Assembly: GCA_963812965.1 (NCBI GenBank)
Contig: CAWEXG010000002.1
Coordinates: forward strand, 248,001-312,000
Direction: 5' to 3'
DNA length: 64,000 bases
DNA from: DASXMT01 sp963812965
GTDB lineage: Bacteria > Actinomycetota > Acidimicrobiia > Acidimicrobiales > RAAP-2
The number at the start of each line of letters is the position of its first letter. Within the stretch, counting starts at the first letter, position 1. The translations under genes and the position numbers were made by a program. Below the pieces are notes generated by a model that was not told the DNA's origin, did no database searches, and saw nothing but the letters and a program-made list of their open reading frames with translations. Below, piece after piece: positions 19,789 through 29,200 of the stretch.

Positions 19789-20088
19789 GTGATCGAGATC
19801 ACTGAGCTGCTGTGGGACGAGCAGAACATTGCCCATATCGGTCGGCACACGGTGACCCCCGACGAGGTAGGCCAGGTTGTCTTCGACGTCAAGACGGTGT
19901 TCTTTGACGCCGACAACCCAGCCCGCCCCGGTCGTCTGGTTGCCTTCGGCCAGCCCGCCTCGGGGCGGTTCCTCGCCGTCTATCTCGATACGCCAGTCAA
20001 AGGTCGCAGCTACCCGGTAACTGCTCGACCGATGACCACCAAGGAGGAATGGGGTTACCGAGCTACCAAGGAGGCTGATGATGGCTGA
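19789..20088 (+). CDS. BrnT-like toxin-family protein
   Basis: 99 aa from a GTG start. 'ITELLWDEQNIAHIGRHTVT' followed by 'PDEVGQVVFD', then 'GRLVAFGQPASGRFLAVYLD' and 'GRSYPVTARPMTTKEEWGYR', match the layout of BrnT/DUF4258-type RNase toxins (WDExNxxHIxxHxVT... GRxYxVxARxMTxxE). The toxin would cleave RNA and be held by the RHH protein encoded next, whose start overlaps this stop. The same frame is open from the upstream paralogue, but the operator and new start mark a separate gene. The exact family is inferred. Confidence 0.65.
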   Translation: MIEITELLWDEQNIAHIGRHTVTPDEVGQVVFDVKTVFFDADNPARPGRLVAFGQPASGRFLAVYLDTPVKGRSYPVTARPMTTKEEWGYRATKEADDG

Positions 20089-20473
20089 GAAATGGGCATA
20101 CGAGAAGGACGCCGCGGCCTTCGACAAAGCGGATCACGATTTATCGAAACTGCGCCGTGTCGAGGTGCGCCACGGGGAGCCGAAGTCCTCCCTGGCAGTG
20201 CGGTTCGATGCCGCCGATCTCGAGCGGCTCCGCCGGCGCGCCGAAGCTGAAGGTGTCGGTGTCACACAGCTGGTGCGCCGCTGGGTCGTGGAGCGGCTGG
20301 ACGAACCGGAACCTGGCGGTGCCGTCGAAGACCTGATGGACTCGCTGGAGAAGAGCCTGCGTGCTGCTCGGGCCATCAAGCATTCCGGCCGCGCAAGGCC
20401 GGTTGACCAGCAGCGGGATGCCAACGAGGACAAGGTGAGCATGCAAGAGGCACTTTGGGGGAGCAGCCCATAG
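20078..20473 (+). CDS. Ribbon-helix-helix antitoxin-like protein
   Basis: 131 aa from the first of two adjacent ATGs, overlapping the toxin-like stop by 11 bases. A central 'SSLAVRFDAADLERLRRRAE' followed by 'GVGVTQLVRRWVVERL' is a typical CopG/MetJ RHH unit, with an acidic N-terminal and a flexible C-terminal region that would wrap the toxin. With the palindrome upstream, this forms a standard type II module. It is located between surface-protein paralogues A and B. Confidence 0.7.
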   Translation: MMAEKWAYEKDAAAFDKADHDLSKLRRVEVRHGEPKSSLAVRFDAADLERLRRRAEAEGVGVTQLVRRWVVERLDEPEPGGAVEDLMDSLEKSLRAARAIKHSGRARPVDQQRDANEDKVSMQEALWGSSP

Positions 20474-20635
20474 GACCGAAACGGTTGAGATCGAGTTCGT
20501 CGTCGAAGGAGAAACGCTCGAAGAAGCCCATCAGTACGCTCGTAACGTCGTAGGAAGACGCTCGCTCCCAGCCTCGGACGACAACCACGCTTCGACATGC
20601 GTGCCCTGGTCACCGCACCTGTTGACGCGTTGCTA
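20474..20635. other. Spacer with remnant coding-like text and the start of the repeat-unit upstream region
   Basis: No intact gene. 20480-20570 reads in one frame like the start of a small protein ('TVEIEFVVEGETLEEAHQYA'), without a recognisable start or end. From about 20598 the sequence matches the segment before paralogue C (GTGCCCTGG..CAC..GCACCTGTTGACGCGTTGCTA), so the duplicated unit extends ~40 bases upstream of the promoter. Confidence 0.5.
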
Positions 20636-20664
20636 TTGACAAGTTGAAGTACCTGGAGTTAGAT
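20636..20664 (+). promoter_or_regulatory. Sigma-70-type promoter, paralogue B
   Basis: TTGACA, 17 bases, TTAGAT; spacer identical to copy C and different from copy A at several positions while both hexamers are unchanged. Confidence 0.75.
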
Positions 20665-20777
20665 GCCATCGCGACCAGTTTGGGAAACGAAGAGTGTGTA
20701 CCATCTGATCGAGAAGCACGAAACACCAGATTTCCCAACACGGTTTCACTCACTAAAGCGAAAGCAGGGGGATGTAC

Positions 20778-20882
20778 ATGTTCCGGGGACGTCGCAACAC
20801 AGCAACAACCCGCGATGCCCAGGCTGAGAAAATCTCAATCTGGGAAAGTTCTCGCGGGGGGGGTGGGGGAGTAACTCCCTAA
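20778..20882 (+). CDS. Leader ORF B, ending just after a G8 tract
   Basis: 34 codons starting 'MFRGRRNTATTRDAQAE' after AGGGGG. Here the homopolymer is eight G (20856-20863). Upstream indels relative to copies A and C change the amino acids before the tract, yet the ORF still reaches ...GGGGGVTP-TAA in the same final frame. The signal-peptide frame is again -1 relative to this ORF and has no usual start codon. Confidence 0.5.
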   Translation: MFRGRRNTATTRDAQAEKISIWESSRGGGGGVTP

Positions 20883-20888
20883 GTTTTT
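20809..20888 (+). ncRNA. Structured leader RNA with terminator-like hairpin, copy B
   Basis: P1 CCCGCGA (20809-20815) with TCGCGGG (20852-20858); P2 CCCAG (20818-20822) with CTGGG (20840-20844); P3 TGAGA with TCTCA around AAA (20825-20837). Then the G tract, GGGAG-TAA-CTCCC and TAAGTTTTT. Same architecture as copies A and C. Confidence 0.5.
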
Positions 20889-23800
20889 CCCACGCAGAGT
20901 CACGTAATTCTCACTTCACCGGCGGCCTTGCCCGCCGGTTTTTCGCGGCCATAGCCGCAACAGCCCTGGTCTTCGGCATGGTGGCTGCCGTTGGGGTCAC
21001 CGCTGCCAGCGCAGCCACCCCACTGTCGGTCACGACGACCTCGCCGCTGCCGGTTGCCCCGCTCAACACCCCCTATGCCGTCACCTTGGCAGCAACCGGT
21101 GGGACCGGCTCCTACACCTGGAGCGTTGCTACCGGCTCCACGCTTCCGAGCTGGCTGACGCTCAATTCGACGACCGGTGCTCTCACCGGCACACCGACCA
21201 CAGATGCCACCGCCACCTTCGCGGTGACCGTCACCGACTCGGCCAGTCCTCCTGACACGGCCACGTCTGCGCCAGCTCAACCTCTACGCCGGTAACGGCG
21301 GTACCCAGCCCTTACCCTGAGTTCGGCCAGCCGGCCGGGACAATCCACCTACCAGGTGCAGGACCACACCCCACCGGCTACGTTCCCGATCCGGTCACCA
21401 TCACGGGCACGGTCGACCCGCTGACCGGTGTCATCAGCGCTGCGTCGCTCTCGATCCAGCCGTATACGTCCACGAACGCAACCGGTACGACCAACGTCAT
21501 CTTCTCCGAGGTCACCCCGGGCACGGCCACGGGCACGATCAACTCGGCCGGCGATGTCACCATCAACGACTCCCTCCAGGTGGAGCTGGACGTCACCTCG
21601 CCCATCACCCAGCAGTGCATCACCACGCCGATCAACGTCACCCTGCAGTCGACAGCGCCGTACGACCCGAGCACCGGGAACGTCACATTGTCCCAGTCGA
21701 ACTTCACCATTCCGAACTTCCCGACCACACCGAACTGTGGACTGGCAGCCAGCACTCTCAACGGCGTTCTGCAACGGCTATGCCGGCAGTGTCGGCAACA
21801 ATCTGACCTTGGCCCTCCAGGGCACGCTGCCGATCCCACCACCGCCGGGTGCACCGACCGTGTCCACCCTGACGGCCACGCCGACCAGCCCCCAGTTGAC
21901 CGGCACCTCGGTGACCTTGGCTGACACCATCACAACAACAGCATCGCCAGCGCCGTCGGCACCGCCCACCGGCACGATCCAGTTCCTCAACGGCACGACG
22001 GTGCTCGCCACCGAACCGGTCACCAGTAGTGGCGCCACCTTTACGACGTCCAGTTTGCCGTCCACCACCAACTCGCTCAGTGCCGTCTACTCCGGTGACT
22101 TCAACTACGGGGGAAGCACCTCGGCCGTGGTGCCGTACACGGTGCAACCGGCCCCGACGATCTCCGGGCAGATGCCGGCGTCGATTGCCCCAGGGACGAG
22201 CTCATTCCCCACCCCAACCCCGTTCTCGCTGACGGTCACCGACCCGTCGTCCGGCCAGAGCTACGCCAGCACGTTCCTGGCGCTGACCTTTGCAAGTTCA
22301 GACGGGGGGACGCTTGACCAGACGGACGCAGAGCTGTCCTACCAGGACTCAGCGGGAGATTGGTGCCCGATGGTCGTGAAAAGTGGCGGCCTCGTAGGCG
22401 CCGGCGATTTTGCTGGCATTTTCACCGGTATGGGTTCGTCGTGTGGGTCGCCTCCACGGGGTTCTCGCTCAGTCCTGGGGCATCGATGACCTTCAAGTTC
22501 GAGATCTCCATAAACGAAAACGGCGATGATGCCCCTGAGTACTACTACGGAAACTACGGGCTAACGTCGTACCTCCAGACCGGGAGCTGCACGAACCCGA
22601 TCACCTATGGTTCGTGCACCGCGGTGGCACCGTTCTCCACGCTGACAAACTCGCCGAGTTCCTTCGCACCATTCGTCCTAACCGCTCCGGCGCTACTCCC
22701 CGTGACCATCACAGCTGATGGTGTTCCAACGACTCCGGTGCCCCAGGGCTTTTTGATTGCCCCGGATGCCAGCGCCCGTCCGGCAGATACATCGGGAAAC
22801 GACCAGGGCGTCCTCAGCCAAAGTTCGACAATCACCTACCTGGTCGATGGCGTGGCTGTTCCTCAGATGAGGGTTTCCACCCCAGTGGCGTTCTCGACCG
22901 CTGGCCTGTCGGTGGGAACGCACACGCTGCAGATTGTGTACTCGGGTAACACTGTCTACGCCTCGAGCACCTACACGACCACGTTCAAGGTTGGTCCGCC
23001 GCCGATCGGGACGCCCTACAGCTGCGCCGTCTCCCCAAGCTTGGGCAACTCATACTCCCTCGCCGCAGTGGCCAACATCACGGTTAATCCGGTACCGTCA
23101 TCGGTACCAAGCGGCACCAGCGTGCCAATCGACAATCTGAGCGTGACTCTGACCTCTGACCCGTATTGGGAGGGCTACCCGAGCGTCCAGCTCACTGAGG
23201 CCTACGTTCGATCTGTACTGGCGGCACAATCACCGCTCCGGCAGTGACCCCGACAATTTCCCGATGGCGTGCAAACGCACACATGGTTGTCTATCCACCT
23301 CCGAATGTCTCGGGTGATCCGGGAGATGTGGTGAACGTCTCGGTGAGTTCGATCCATATGGTCGTCGATTCAGGACTCGTCCCGGCCACCTATGTCTGCA
23401 GCCCGGTGTCTCAGGCTGCCCCGATCGCTTCCGTCACCGTTTCGGGCAACACGCTTACTACCAGCCCGAGCGGTTCGGTGGCTGCCGGTGCACCGGTGAC
23501 GCTCACCGAGACGGTGAGCCCGGCCACGAACGGATACGACTTCAGCAACGACTATTCGCAGCCCGAGCCCAATGGCCAGGTGGAGTTCCTCGACAATGGC
23601 ACCGTTCTCGGTACCGTGCCGGCACCTCGGTGGCACAACAGCACCGCCGGTCGGCACGGCTAGTTTCACCACTTCCAACCTGCCGCCCGGTGACAACACG
23701 CTCACCGCCCAGTGGAGGGGAACTGGGGCAACGTTGCGGCCAACACGTCGCCCCGGTCGACTTCCAAGTGGGCACGGCGCCAACGATCACCACCCAACCC

Positions 23801-24807
23801 ACGAACCAGACAGCATCGGCCGGAGCAGTGGCTACCTTCACCGCTGCAGCCACTGGTGATCCCACCCCAACCGTCCAGTGGCAGGTGTCCACGGACGGAG
23901 GGAAGACCTTCACCAACATCGCCGGGGCAACATCTGACTCCTACACCACCCGGCCACCACGGCTTCGGACAACGGCAATCAGTACCAAGCCGTGTTCATC
24001 CAACGGCGCGGGACCGACGCTACGACGACACCCCGGCCACGTTGACGGTCATCGCACCATCGACCACTGGCTATCGAATGGTTGCCTCCAACGGTGCCGT
24101 GTCCACCTTCGGCAACGCCGGGAACTACGGCTCTGAGGCTGGTCAACCGTTGAACGCCCCCATCGTCGGCATGGCAGCAACCCCTGACAACAAGGGCTAC
24201 TGGCTGGTCGGAGCAGACGGTGGTATCTTCACCTTCGGCGACGCCGGCTACTACGGCTCTGAGGGTGGCCAGCACCTGAACGCTCCCATCGTCGGCATGG
24301 CAGCAACGCCAGATGGCAAGGGCTACTGGCTCGTGGCTGCCGACGGAGGCATCTTCACCTTCGGCGATGCCGCCTTCTACGGCTCTGAGGGTGGCCAACA
24401 CCTGAACGCAGCCGGTCGTCGGCATGGCAGCAACGCCTGACGGTAAGGGCTACTGGCTGGTAGCCAGCGACGGAGGCATCTTCACCTTCGGCGATGCCAC
24501 CTTCCTTGGCTCTGAAGGTGGCCAACGCCTGAACGCTCCGGTCGTCGGCATGGCAGCCACGCCGTCGGGCAACGGCTACTGGCTGGTTGCCAAAGATGGA
24601 GGTGTGTTCACCTTCGGCGACGCTACGTTCCACGGATCCGCTGCGGGTCAGTCGAACGCACCGGTTGTTGGCCTCACTCCCACCCCCGGCGGAGGCGGCT
24701 ACTGGATAGGCGCCCAGGACGGCGGCATCTTCACCTTCGGCAACGCCCCGTTCAACGGGTCGGCGGTTGGGACAACGACTGCCCCGATCGTGGGCATCGC
24801 ACCGTAG
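20883..24807 (+). pseudogene. Secreted Ig-like/42-residue-repeat protein, paralogue B (many frameshifts)
   Basis: Same domain order as paralogue C: signal peptide with 'LARRFFAAIAATALVFG', He_PIG-type Ig domain ('TLPSWLTLNSTTGALTG'), Big_3-like domain ('TNSLSAVYSGDFNYGG'), a 'YQDSAGDWCPM' domain, a further Ig-like segment ('SSTITYLVDGVAVPQ'), 'TPTVQWQVSTDGGKTF' Ig domain, and six 42-residue repeats ending 'TTTAPIVGIAP'. At least seven frame changes as sequenced (near 21270, 21400, 21770, 22440, 23245, 23640, 23955-24050 and 24410). The middle domains differ in sequence from A and C more than the ends, so it is a diverged paralogue, not an assembly duplicate. Role unknown. Confidence 0.75.
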
Positions 24808-24830
24808 GTACTCCAAGAAGGACGTGTGGC

Positions 24831-24868
24831 CGCTGTCCCTGAGAGCTTGTTTTGCCTCAGGGACAGCG
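24831..24868 (+). terminator. Conserved 3' hairpin, copy B
   Basis: Perfect 13-base stem CGCTGTCCCTGAG / CTCAGGGACAGCG, loop AGCTTGTTTTGC. Relative to copy C two stem pairs have switched (A-U to G-C, G-C to A-U) on both arms, i.e. compensatory change. Confidence 0.75.
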
Positions 24869-24926
24869 AGCCTCACGGCTGACAAGAACGCCAAAGGTCC
24901 CCAGCTTGGGAACCGGCTCACGGTGT

Positions 24927-24961
24927 GTGTCCCCCGCCCCCTAACCCCGGACGGGGGCCAC
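24927..24961 (+). repeat. GC-rich hairpin element, copy B
   Basis: GTGTCCCCCG ... CGGGGGCCAC around CCCCTAACCCCGGA, one mismatch in the stem. Same element as at 19649 and 30395. Confidence 0.6.
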
Positions 24962-25042
24962 GCAGTTTTCAGGTCCTGTCGCTCGTCGGAGATCTTGAGA
25001 GCGGACACGAGATGGGTTGTCACAGTTAAGGAAAGCGCCGTG

Positions 25043-25480
25043 TTATGGAGCCAGGTCGAGTCGCTCAAGGGGTTGGTGGGTGATCTCGGCGATGATCTCG
25101 AAGTCCTTGTCGAGGTGGAGAACGGTGAGTCCGGAGAGTTCGGCGGTGGCGGCGATGAGGATGTCGGGGATCGAGGGCGCACGGTGCTGACCGCGATCGG
25201 CGAGCAACGCGAGCACCTGAACAGCACGGTCTTCGACGGTCGGGGTCAGGTACTCGACTGCCATCGACGAGATCGGCGGGCTGTTCAAGCCGGTCCGCAG
25301 GTCGTTCGCCGAGCGAGCGGAGTACCCCATCTCCAACAGCGTGACAGTGGTGATTCGCACCAGGCCACGTTCGATCCGTGCCGCCCATTCCTCCGCGTGG
25401 GTGCTTCTTCCCAGACGAACAAGGGCCGACTTGTCGATCAGCCACACTGTCGACTCCGCTGACTCGGAGGTCACGACCAC
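25043..25480 (-). CDS. vapC: VapC-type PIN-domain toxin
   Basis: 145 aa. PIN ribonuclease acidic residues are visible in 'VWLIDKSALVRLG' (Asp), 'TTVTLLEMGYSAR' (Glu), 'SIPDILIAATAEL' (Asp) and 'VLHLDKDFEIIAE' (Asp). The toxin would cut specific RNAs when free. Its start overlaps the 3' end of the upstream antitoxin gene by about 10 bases, the normal vapB-vapC coupling. It lies between surface-protein paralogues B and C on the opposite strand. A near-identical 3' fragment of this gene is repeated at 25834-25952. Confidence 0.88.
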   Translation of the reverse strand: MVVTSESAESTVWLIDKSALVRLGRSTHAEEWAARIERGLVRITTVTLLEMGYSARSANDLRTGLNSPPISSMAVEYLTPTVEDRAVQVLALLADRGQHRAPSIPDILIAATAELSGLTVLHLDKDFEIIAEITHQPLERLDLAP

Positions 25481-25692
25481 GCCTGGGCCATGACCTCCGG
25501 ATCAGCCAGGTCGGCGAACAGCGTCTCGAACTTCTGCAGGTCGCTGACGTCAACTGGTCGGGCACCTTGCCGCGCGTCTTGACGTAGCCGCCGACGCAAG
25601 TACTCGTTCCGAGACAGGCCAAGCTCCGCAGAGCGGGCGTCGATGGCCGAGACGACCTCTTCGGGAACATCACGGATGAGTACGTCAGACAT
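25471..25692 (-). CDS. vapB: VapB/FitA-type antitoxin
   Basis: 73 aa: 'MSDVLIRDVPEEVVSAIDAR' and 'SAELGLSRNEYLRRRLRQDA' form an RHH DNA-binding unit of the FitA/VapB type, followed by a C-terminal toxin-binding stretch 'VSDLQKFETLFADLADPEVM'. GGAGG sits upstream of the ATG. It is expected to neutralise the adjacent VapC and repress the operon through the inverted repeat just upstream. Confidence 0.88.
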   Translation of the reverse strand: MSDVLIRDVPEEVVSAIDARSAELGLSRNEYLRRRLRQDARQGARPVDVSDLQKFETLFADLADPEVMAQAWS

Positions 25693-25704
25693 GGGCTACC
25701 TCCT

Positions 25705-25726
25705 GGTGATATCCAATGATATTACC
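25705..25726. promoter_or_regulatory. Operator candidate for vapBC
   Basis: Imperfect inverted repeat GGTGATATCC / TGATATTACC (8 of 10 positions complementary) ending 12 bases before the vapB ATG. Placement and symmetry fit RHH autoregulation. Confidence 0.5.
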
Positions 25727-25833
25727 TCTGAGCCATGGTTGAGTGTCGTACTCATACTTCGTAGGAATGCAATATATAACTCGTAGAAATAGCAGATCAG
25801 ATCTCGTGGTTTCGGCGGAACTCGAGGAGGAAG

Positions 25834-25952
25834 GCGCCGTGTCATGGAGCCAGGTCGAGTCGCTCAAGGGATTGGTGGGTGAACTCGGCGATGATCTCGA
25901 AGTCCTTATCGAGGTGGAGAATGGTGAGCCCGGACAGTTCGGTGGCGGACGT
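25834..25952 (-). pseudogene. Second, truncated copy of the vapC 3' end
   Basis: About 115 bases nearly identical to the end of the intact vapC (encoding the 'LTVLHLDKDFEIIAEITHQP' region and the stop). No upstream PIN half is present. The 25693-26036 interval otherwise contains no gene: 25740-25830 is AT-richer, and the last ~50 bases are the conserved region before the paralogue C promoter. The remnant suggests a toxin-antitoxin module was duplicated together with a surface-protein unit and then lost. Confidence 0.75.
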
Positions 25953-26036
25953 CGAGGAGGTGATGGCGCACCCTTCAGACGAAGTTCACACGTCGACACG
26001 CGTGCCCTGGCCACTGCACCTGTTGACGCGTTGCTA

Positions 26037-26065
26037 TTGACAAGTTGAAGTACCTGGAGTTAGAT
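26037..26065 (+). promoter_or_regulatory. Sigma-70-type promoter, paralogue C
   Basis: TTGACA-17-TTAGAT, as in copies A and B. Confidence 0.75.
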
Positions 26066-26179
26066 GCCATCGCGACCAGTTTGGGAAACAATAAGTGTGT
26101 ACCATCTGATCGAGACAGCACGAAACACCAGATTTACCAACACAGTTTCATTCACGACAGCGAAAGCAGGGGGATGTAC

Positions 26180-26284
26180 ATGTTTCGGGGACGTCGCAAC
26201 ACAGCAGCAACCCGCGATGCCCAGGCTGAGAATTCTCAATCTGGGAAAGTTCTCGCGGGGGGGGGTGGGGGAGTAACTCCCTAA
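26180..26284 (+). CDS. Leader ORF C, ending just after a G9 tract
   Basis: 34 codons, 'MFRGRRNTAATRDAQAENSQ' onwards, after AGGGGG (alternative ATG at 26174). The homopolymer is nine G (26257-26265). As in A and B it ends GGGGVTP-TAA, and the signal peptide is in the -1 frame with no ATG/GTG/TTG before 'LARRFFAAIAATLL'. An extra G, loss of two G, or a -1 ribosomal slip would join the frames into one ~1,360-residue protein. Confidence 0.5.
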   Translation: MFRGRRNTAATRDAQAENSQSGKVLAGGGGGVTP

Positions 26285-26290
26285 GTTTTT
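26211..26290 (+). ncRNA. Structured leader RNA with terminator-like hairpin, copy C
   Basis: P1 CCCGCGA (26211-26217) with TCGCGGG (26253-26259); P2 CCCAG (26220-26224) with CTGGG (26241-26245); P3 TGAG with CTCA around AATT (26227-26238). Hairpin GGGAG-TAA-CTCCC at 26269-26281 then TAAGTTTTT. A second hairpin with T-tract (ACCGGCGG / CCGCCGGT, 26320-26341) lies within the first signal-peptide codons. Confidence 0.5.
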
Positions 26291-29200
26291 CCCACGCAGA
26301 GTCACCAAAATCTCACGTCACCGGCGGCCTTGCCCGCCGGTTTTTCGCGGCCATAGCAGCAACGCTCCTGGTCGTGGGAGTGGTAGCAGGCTCGGTGGCC
26401 GGAATTGGGGTGACTGCCGCCAGTGCAGCCACCCCGCTGTCGGTGACCACGACCTCGCCACTGCCCTTGGCCCCCCTCAACACCCCCTACAGCACCACCT
26501 TGGCCGCCACCGGTGGGACCGGGAGCTACACCTGGAGCGTTGCCTCGGGCTCCACGTTGCCCAGCTGGCTGAGTCTGAATTCGTCGACCGGTGTGCTGTC
26601 GGGCACGCCCACGACGGACGCCACAGCCACGTTCGCCGTGACCGTCACCGACTCGGCCAGCCCTGCTGACACGGCCACCTCGGGTCAGCTCACGCTCTAT
26701 GCCGGCAATGGTGGCACAGAGCCGTTTTCGCTCAACATGACCTCAGGTTCGTGGGCCGTGCTTGCGACGGGTTCACCGCCTGGGCCCCCGCAGCCCTTCC
26801 CATCCCAGACAACCACCACGCTTACTGGCACCGTGGCTCCGCTGACTGGCGCGATCACTGACGCAACGCTGACCCTGCCGGTCCAGGACAACGTGTGCAG
26901 CGCAGCGGCCGGGGGATGCACCAACTACTTCATGGATGAGGTCGATCCGGGCACCGCTACCGGTTCGATCAACTCCAATGGCGACATCACCCTCAACGAC
27001 AGCCTCTCCTACACCCTCGACGTCACCACACCGCTCACTGCGGAGTGCCTGTCGACCCCGATCAACATGACCTTCCAGTCCACTGCGCCCTACAACACCA
27101 GCACCGGGGATGTGACGCTCTCGGCGTCCAACTACAATATTCCGCGCTTCACTGATGCTCCGGGCGGGTCGTGTGGGCTGGCCGGGGAAGGGCTCAACGG
27201 CAACTTGGGTGACTCGTACCAGGTCGCGGGCAGCACCAATAACAACACCACGCTCAACCTCCAGGGCACGGGGCTGCCCATCCCACCCCCACCGGGGAAG
27301 ACCACCACGAATACCTTGACGGCATCACCCGTGAGCCCGCAGCTGACGACCACATCGGTCACGTTGACCGACACGATCAGCTCGGGCGGCAGCACGGCCA
27401 CCGACGCCACCGGCAACGTGAACTTCGTCGCCAACGGCAACGTGATCGGCACCGAACCGGTCAGCAACGGAAGCGCCACCTTTACGACAACGAAGTTGCC
27501 GAGCCAGACCAACCAGCTGACAGCGGTCTACTCCGGGGACTTCAACTACTCCGGCAGCACCTCGCCAGCGGTGCCATTTACCATCCAACCACTGCCGTCG
27601 GTCACACTGAACCTGCCCACGACGGTGGAGCTCTCGTCGCCGACCCCGACCCCCATGTCGGTCACCATCACCAACCCCTCGACGAGTCAGAGTTGGAGTT
27701 CTAACTACCTCCAAATTTTTATCCAGAACCCGAACGGATTTGAATCTGGCGATGGGACAGTTGCCTACCAAGACAGTGCGGGCGATTGGTGCCAGATGCC
27801 AACGTTCTTCGAAAGCAACGTGACCGTGTACTTCAGCGGCTTCGCAACCTCATGCGGCACGCCACCCAGCTCGTTCTCGCTAGCTCCAGGACAGTCGCTC
27901 ACCATCAATCTCCAGCTTTCACTGACGTACGACAACAGTGAGTACGGTCCCGGCGGTGCGGATGTCCATGCAACGCTCTACAATGGAAGCTGCACGGTTC
28001 CGGTTACAAGTACCAGTTCGTGCAACCCATCGGACAGCCCGTTCAACTCCATCGCCCCGACGCAGAGCGGTGCTCCCGAGGCCATTGGCACGTTCACCAT
28101 GACCTACGGTGCACGGTCGCCGGTTGCTTGGAATACCGGGGATATCACCGTACCGACAACACCGGTGCCTGAGGGCTACCAGATCGAGCCATTCGGCTAC
28201 GGCCGAGCCCTCCAGGCTGCGTCAGATCCCTACGGCATCATGCCCCTCCCGACGGGGACGATCACGTATCTGGTTGACGGTGCGCAGGTCACTACAAGCA
28301 ACGCGTATAACAGTACGGCCAATGGCCTTCCGTCCCCATCCAGCGTCTATCTCTCTACTGCCGGTCTCACTCCGGGGACCCACACCATAACGTTCGAGTA
28401 CTCCGGTGACCCGGTTTACGCTCCGAGCTCGTATTCCCAGACGTTCACGGTGGCACCACCGGCTCCTGGCACGCCGTTTGTCTGTGAGGTCGCTGGTGGG
28501 GCCACCCCCACGATCAATGCGTCAGTGGTGGCCGTAGCCACGGTTTCCAGCCCCGTACCAAGCGGTTCGACCGTGCCCGTCAGCGCTCTCGATCTGACGC
28601 TGAATATCGACCCGACGGGTCAGCTTAACGTCGGGTCCGGGTTCCCTCTGAAGAACGCCACCATCGGGCTCTCTCCCGGCGGGGTCACGATCACGCCACC
28701 TGCAACGACTCCAACGAACGCCAATGGCATCACCTCGGTGAGCTGGACCGGACTCTCTGCCACCGTGCCGATCTCTGGCACCCCGGGCTCGGTTGTCCCC
28801 GTGGGGGTCGCTAACCTCAGCTTCACCGGAGGAGGAGGCCTCGCCGCCTCATACGCTTGCAACCCGGCCGACCCGACGGCACCGGCCGTGGTCCAAAAGG
28901 TCGACGTGTCTGGGACGACGCTGACGACGAGCCCGACTGGTTCAGCCTCCGTCGGTGCGCCGGTGACCCTGACCGCCACGGTATATCCGGCACCTTCGGA
29001 CAACCCCGGCGACTGCATTGTGGGACAGGTGGATTTCTTCGACGGGACCACCGATATTGGGACCGTTGGTGCCCCAAGCACTGGCTGTAATAGTAGTAAT
29101 AATCCCAATGCCGGCATCGCCACGCTCACCACAACGTCTCTGGCGCCTGGACCACATACGTTTACTGCAGTGTGGAGCGGCGGTCCCACACCGGCGCAGA

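Noticed and set aside
20815..20850. GGCTGAGA followed by AATCTGGG, suggesting a TPP riboswitch
   Set aside because: The conserved second half (CCTGATCTGG..AAT..CCAGCG) is missing, the helices pair differently, and the downstream genes have no link to thiamine.
15608..24807. Paralogues A, B and C as one gene duplicated by mis-assembly
   Set aside because: Middle domains and intervening toxin-antitoxin genes differ, and the 3' hairpin stems vary with compensation, so the copies are real diverged paralogues.
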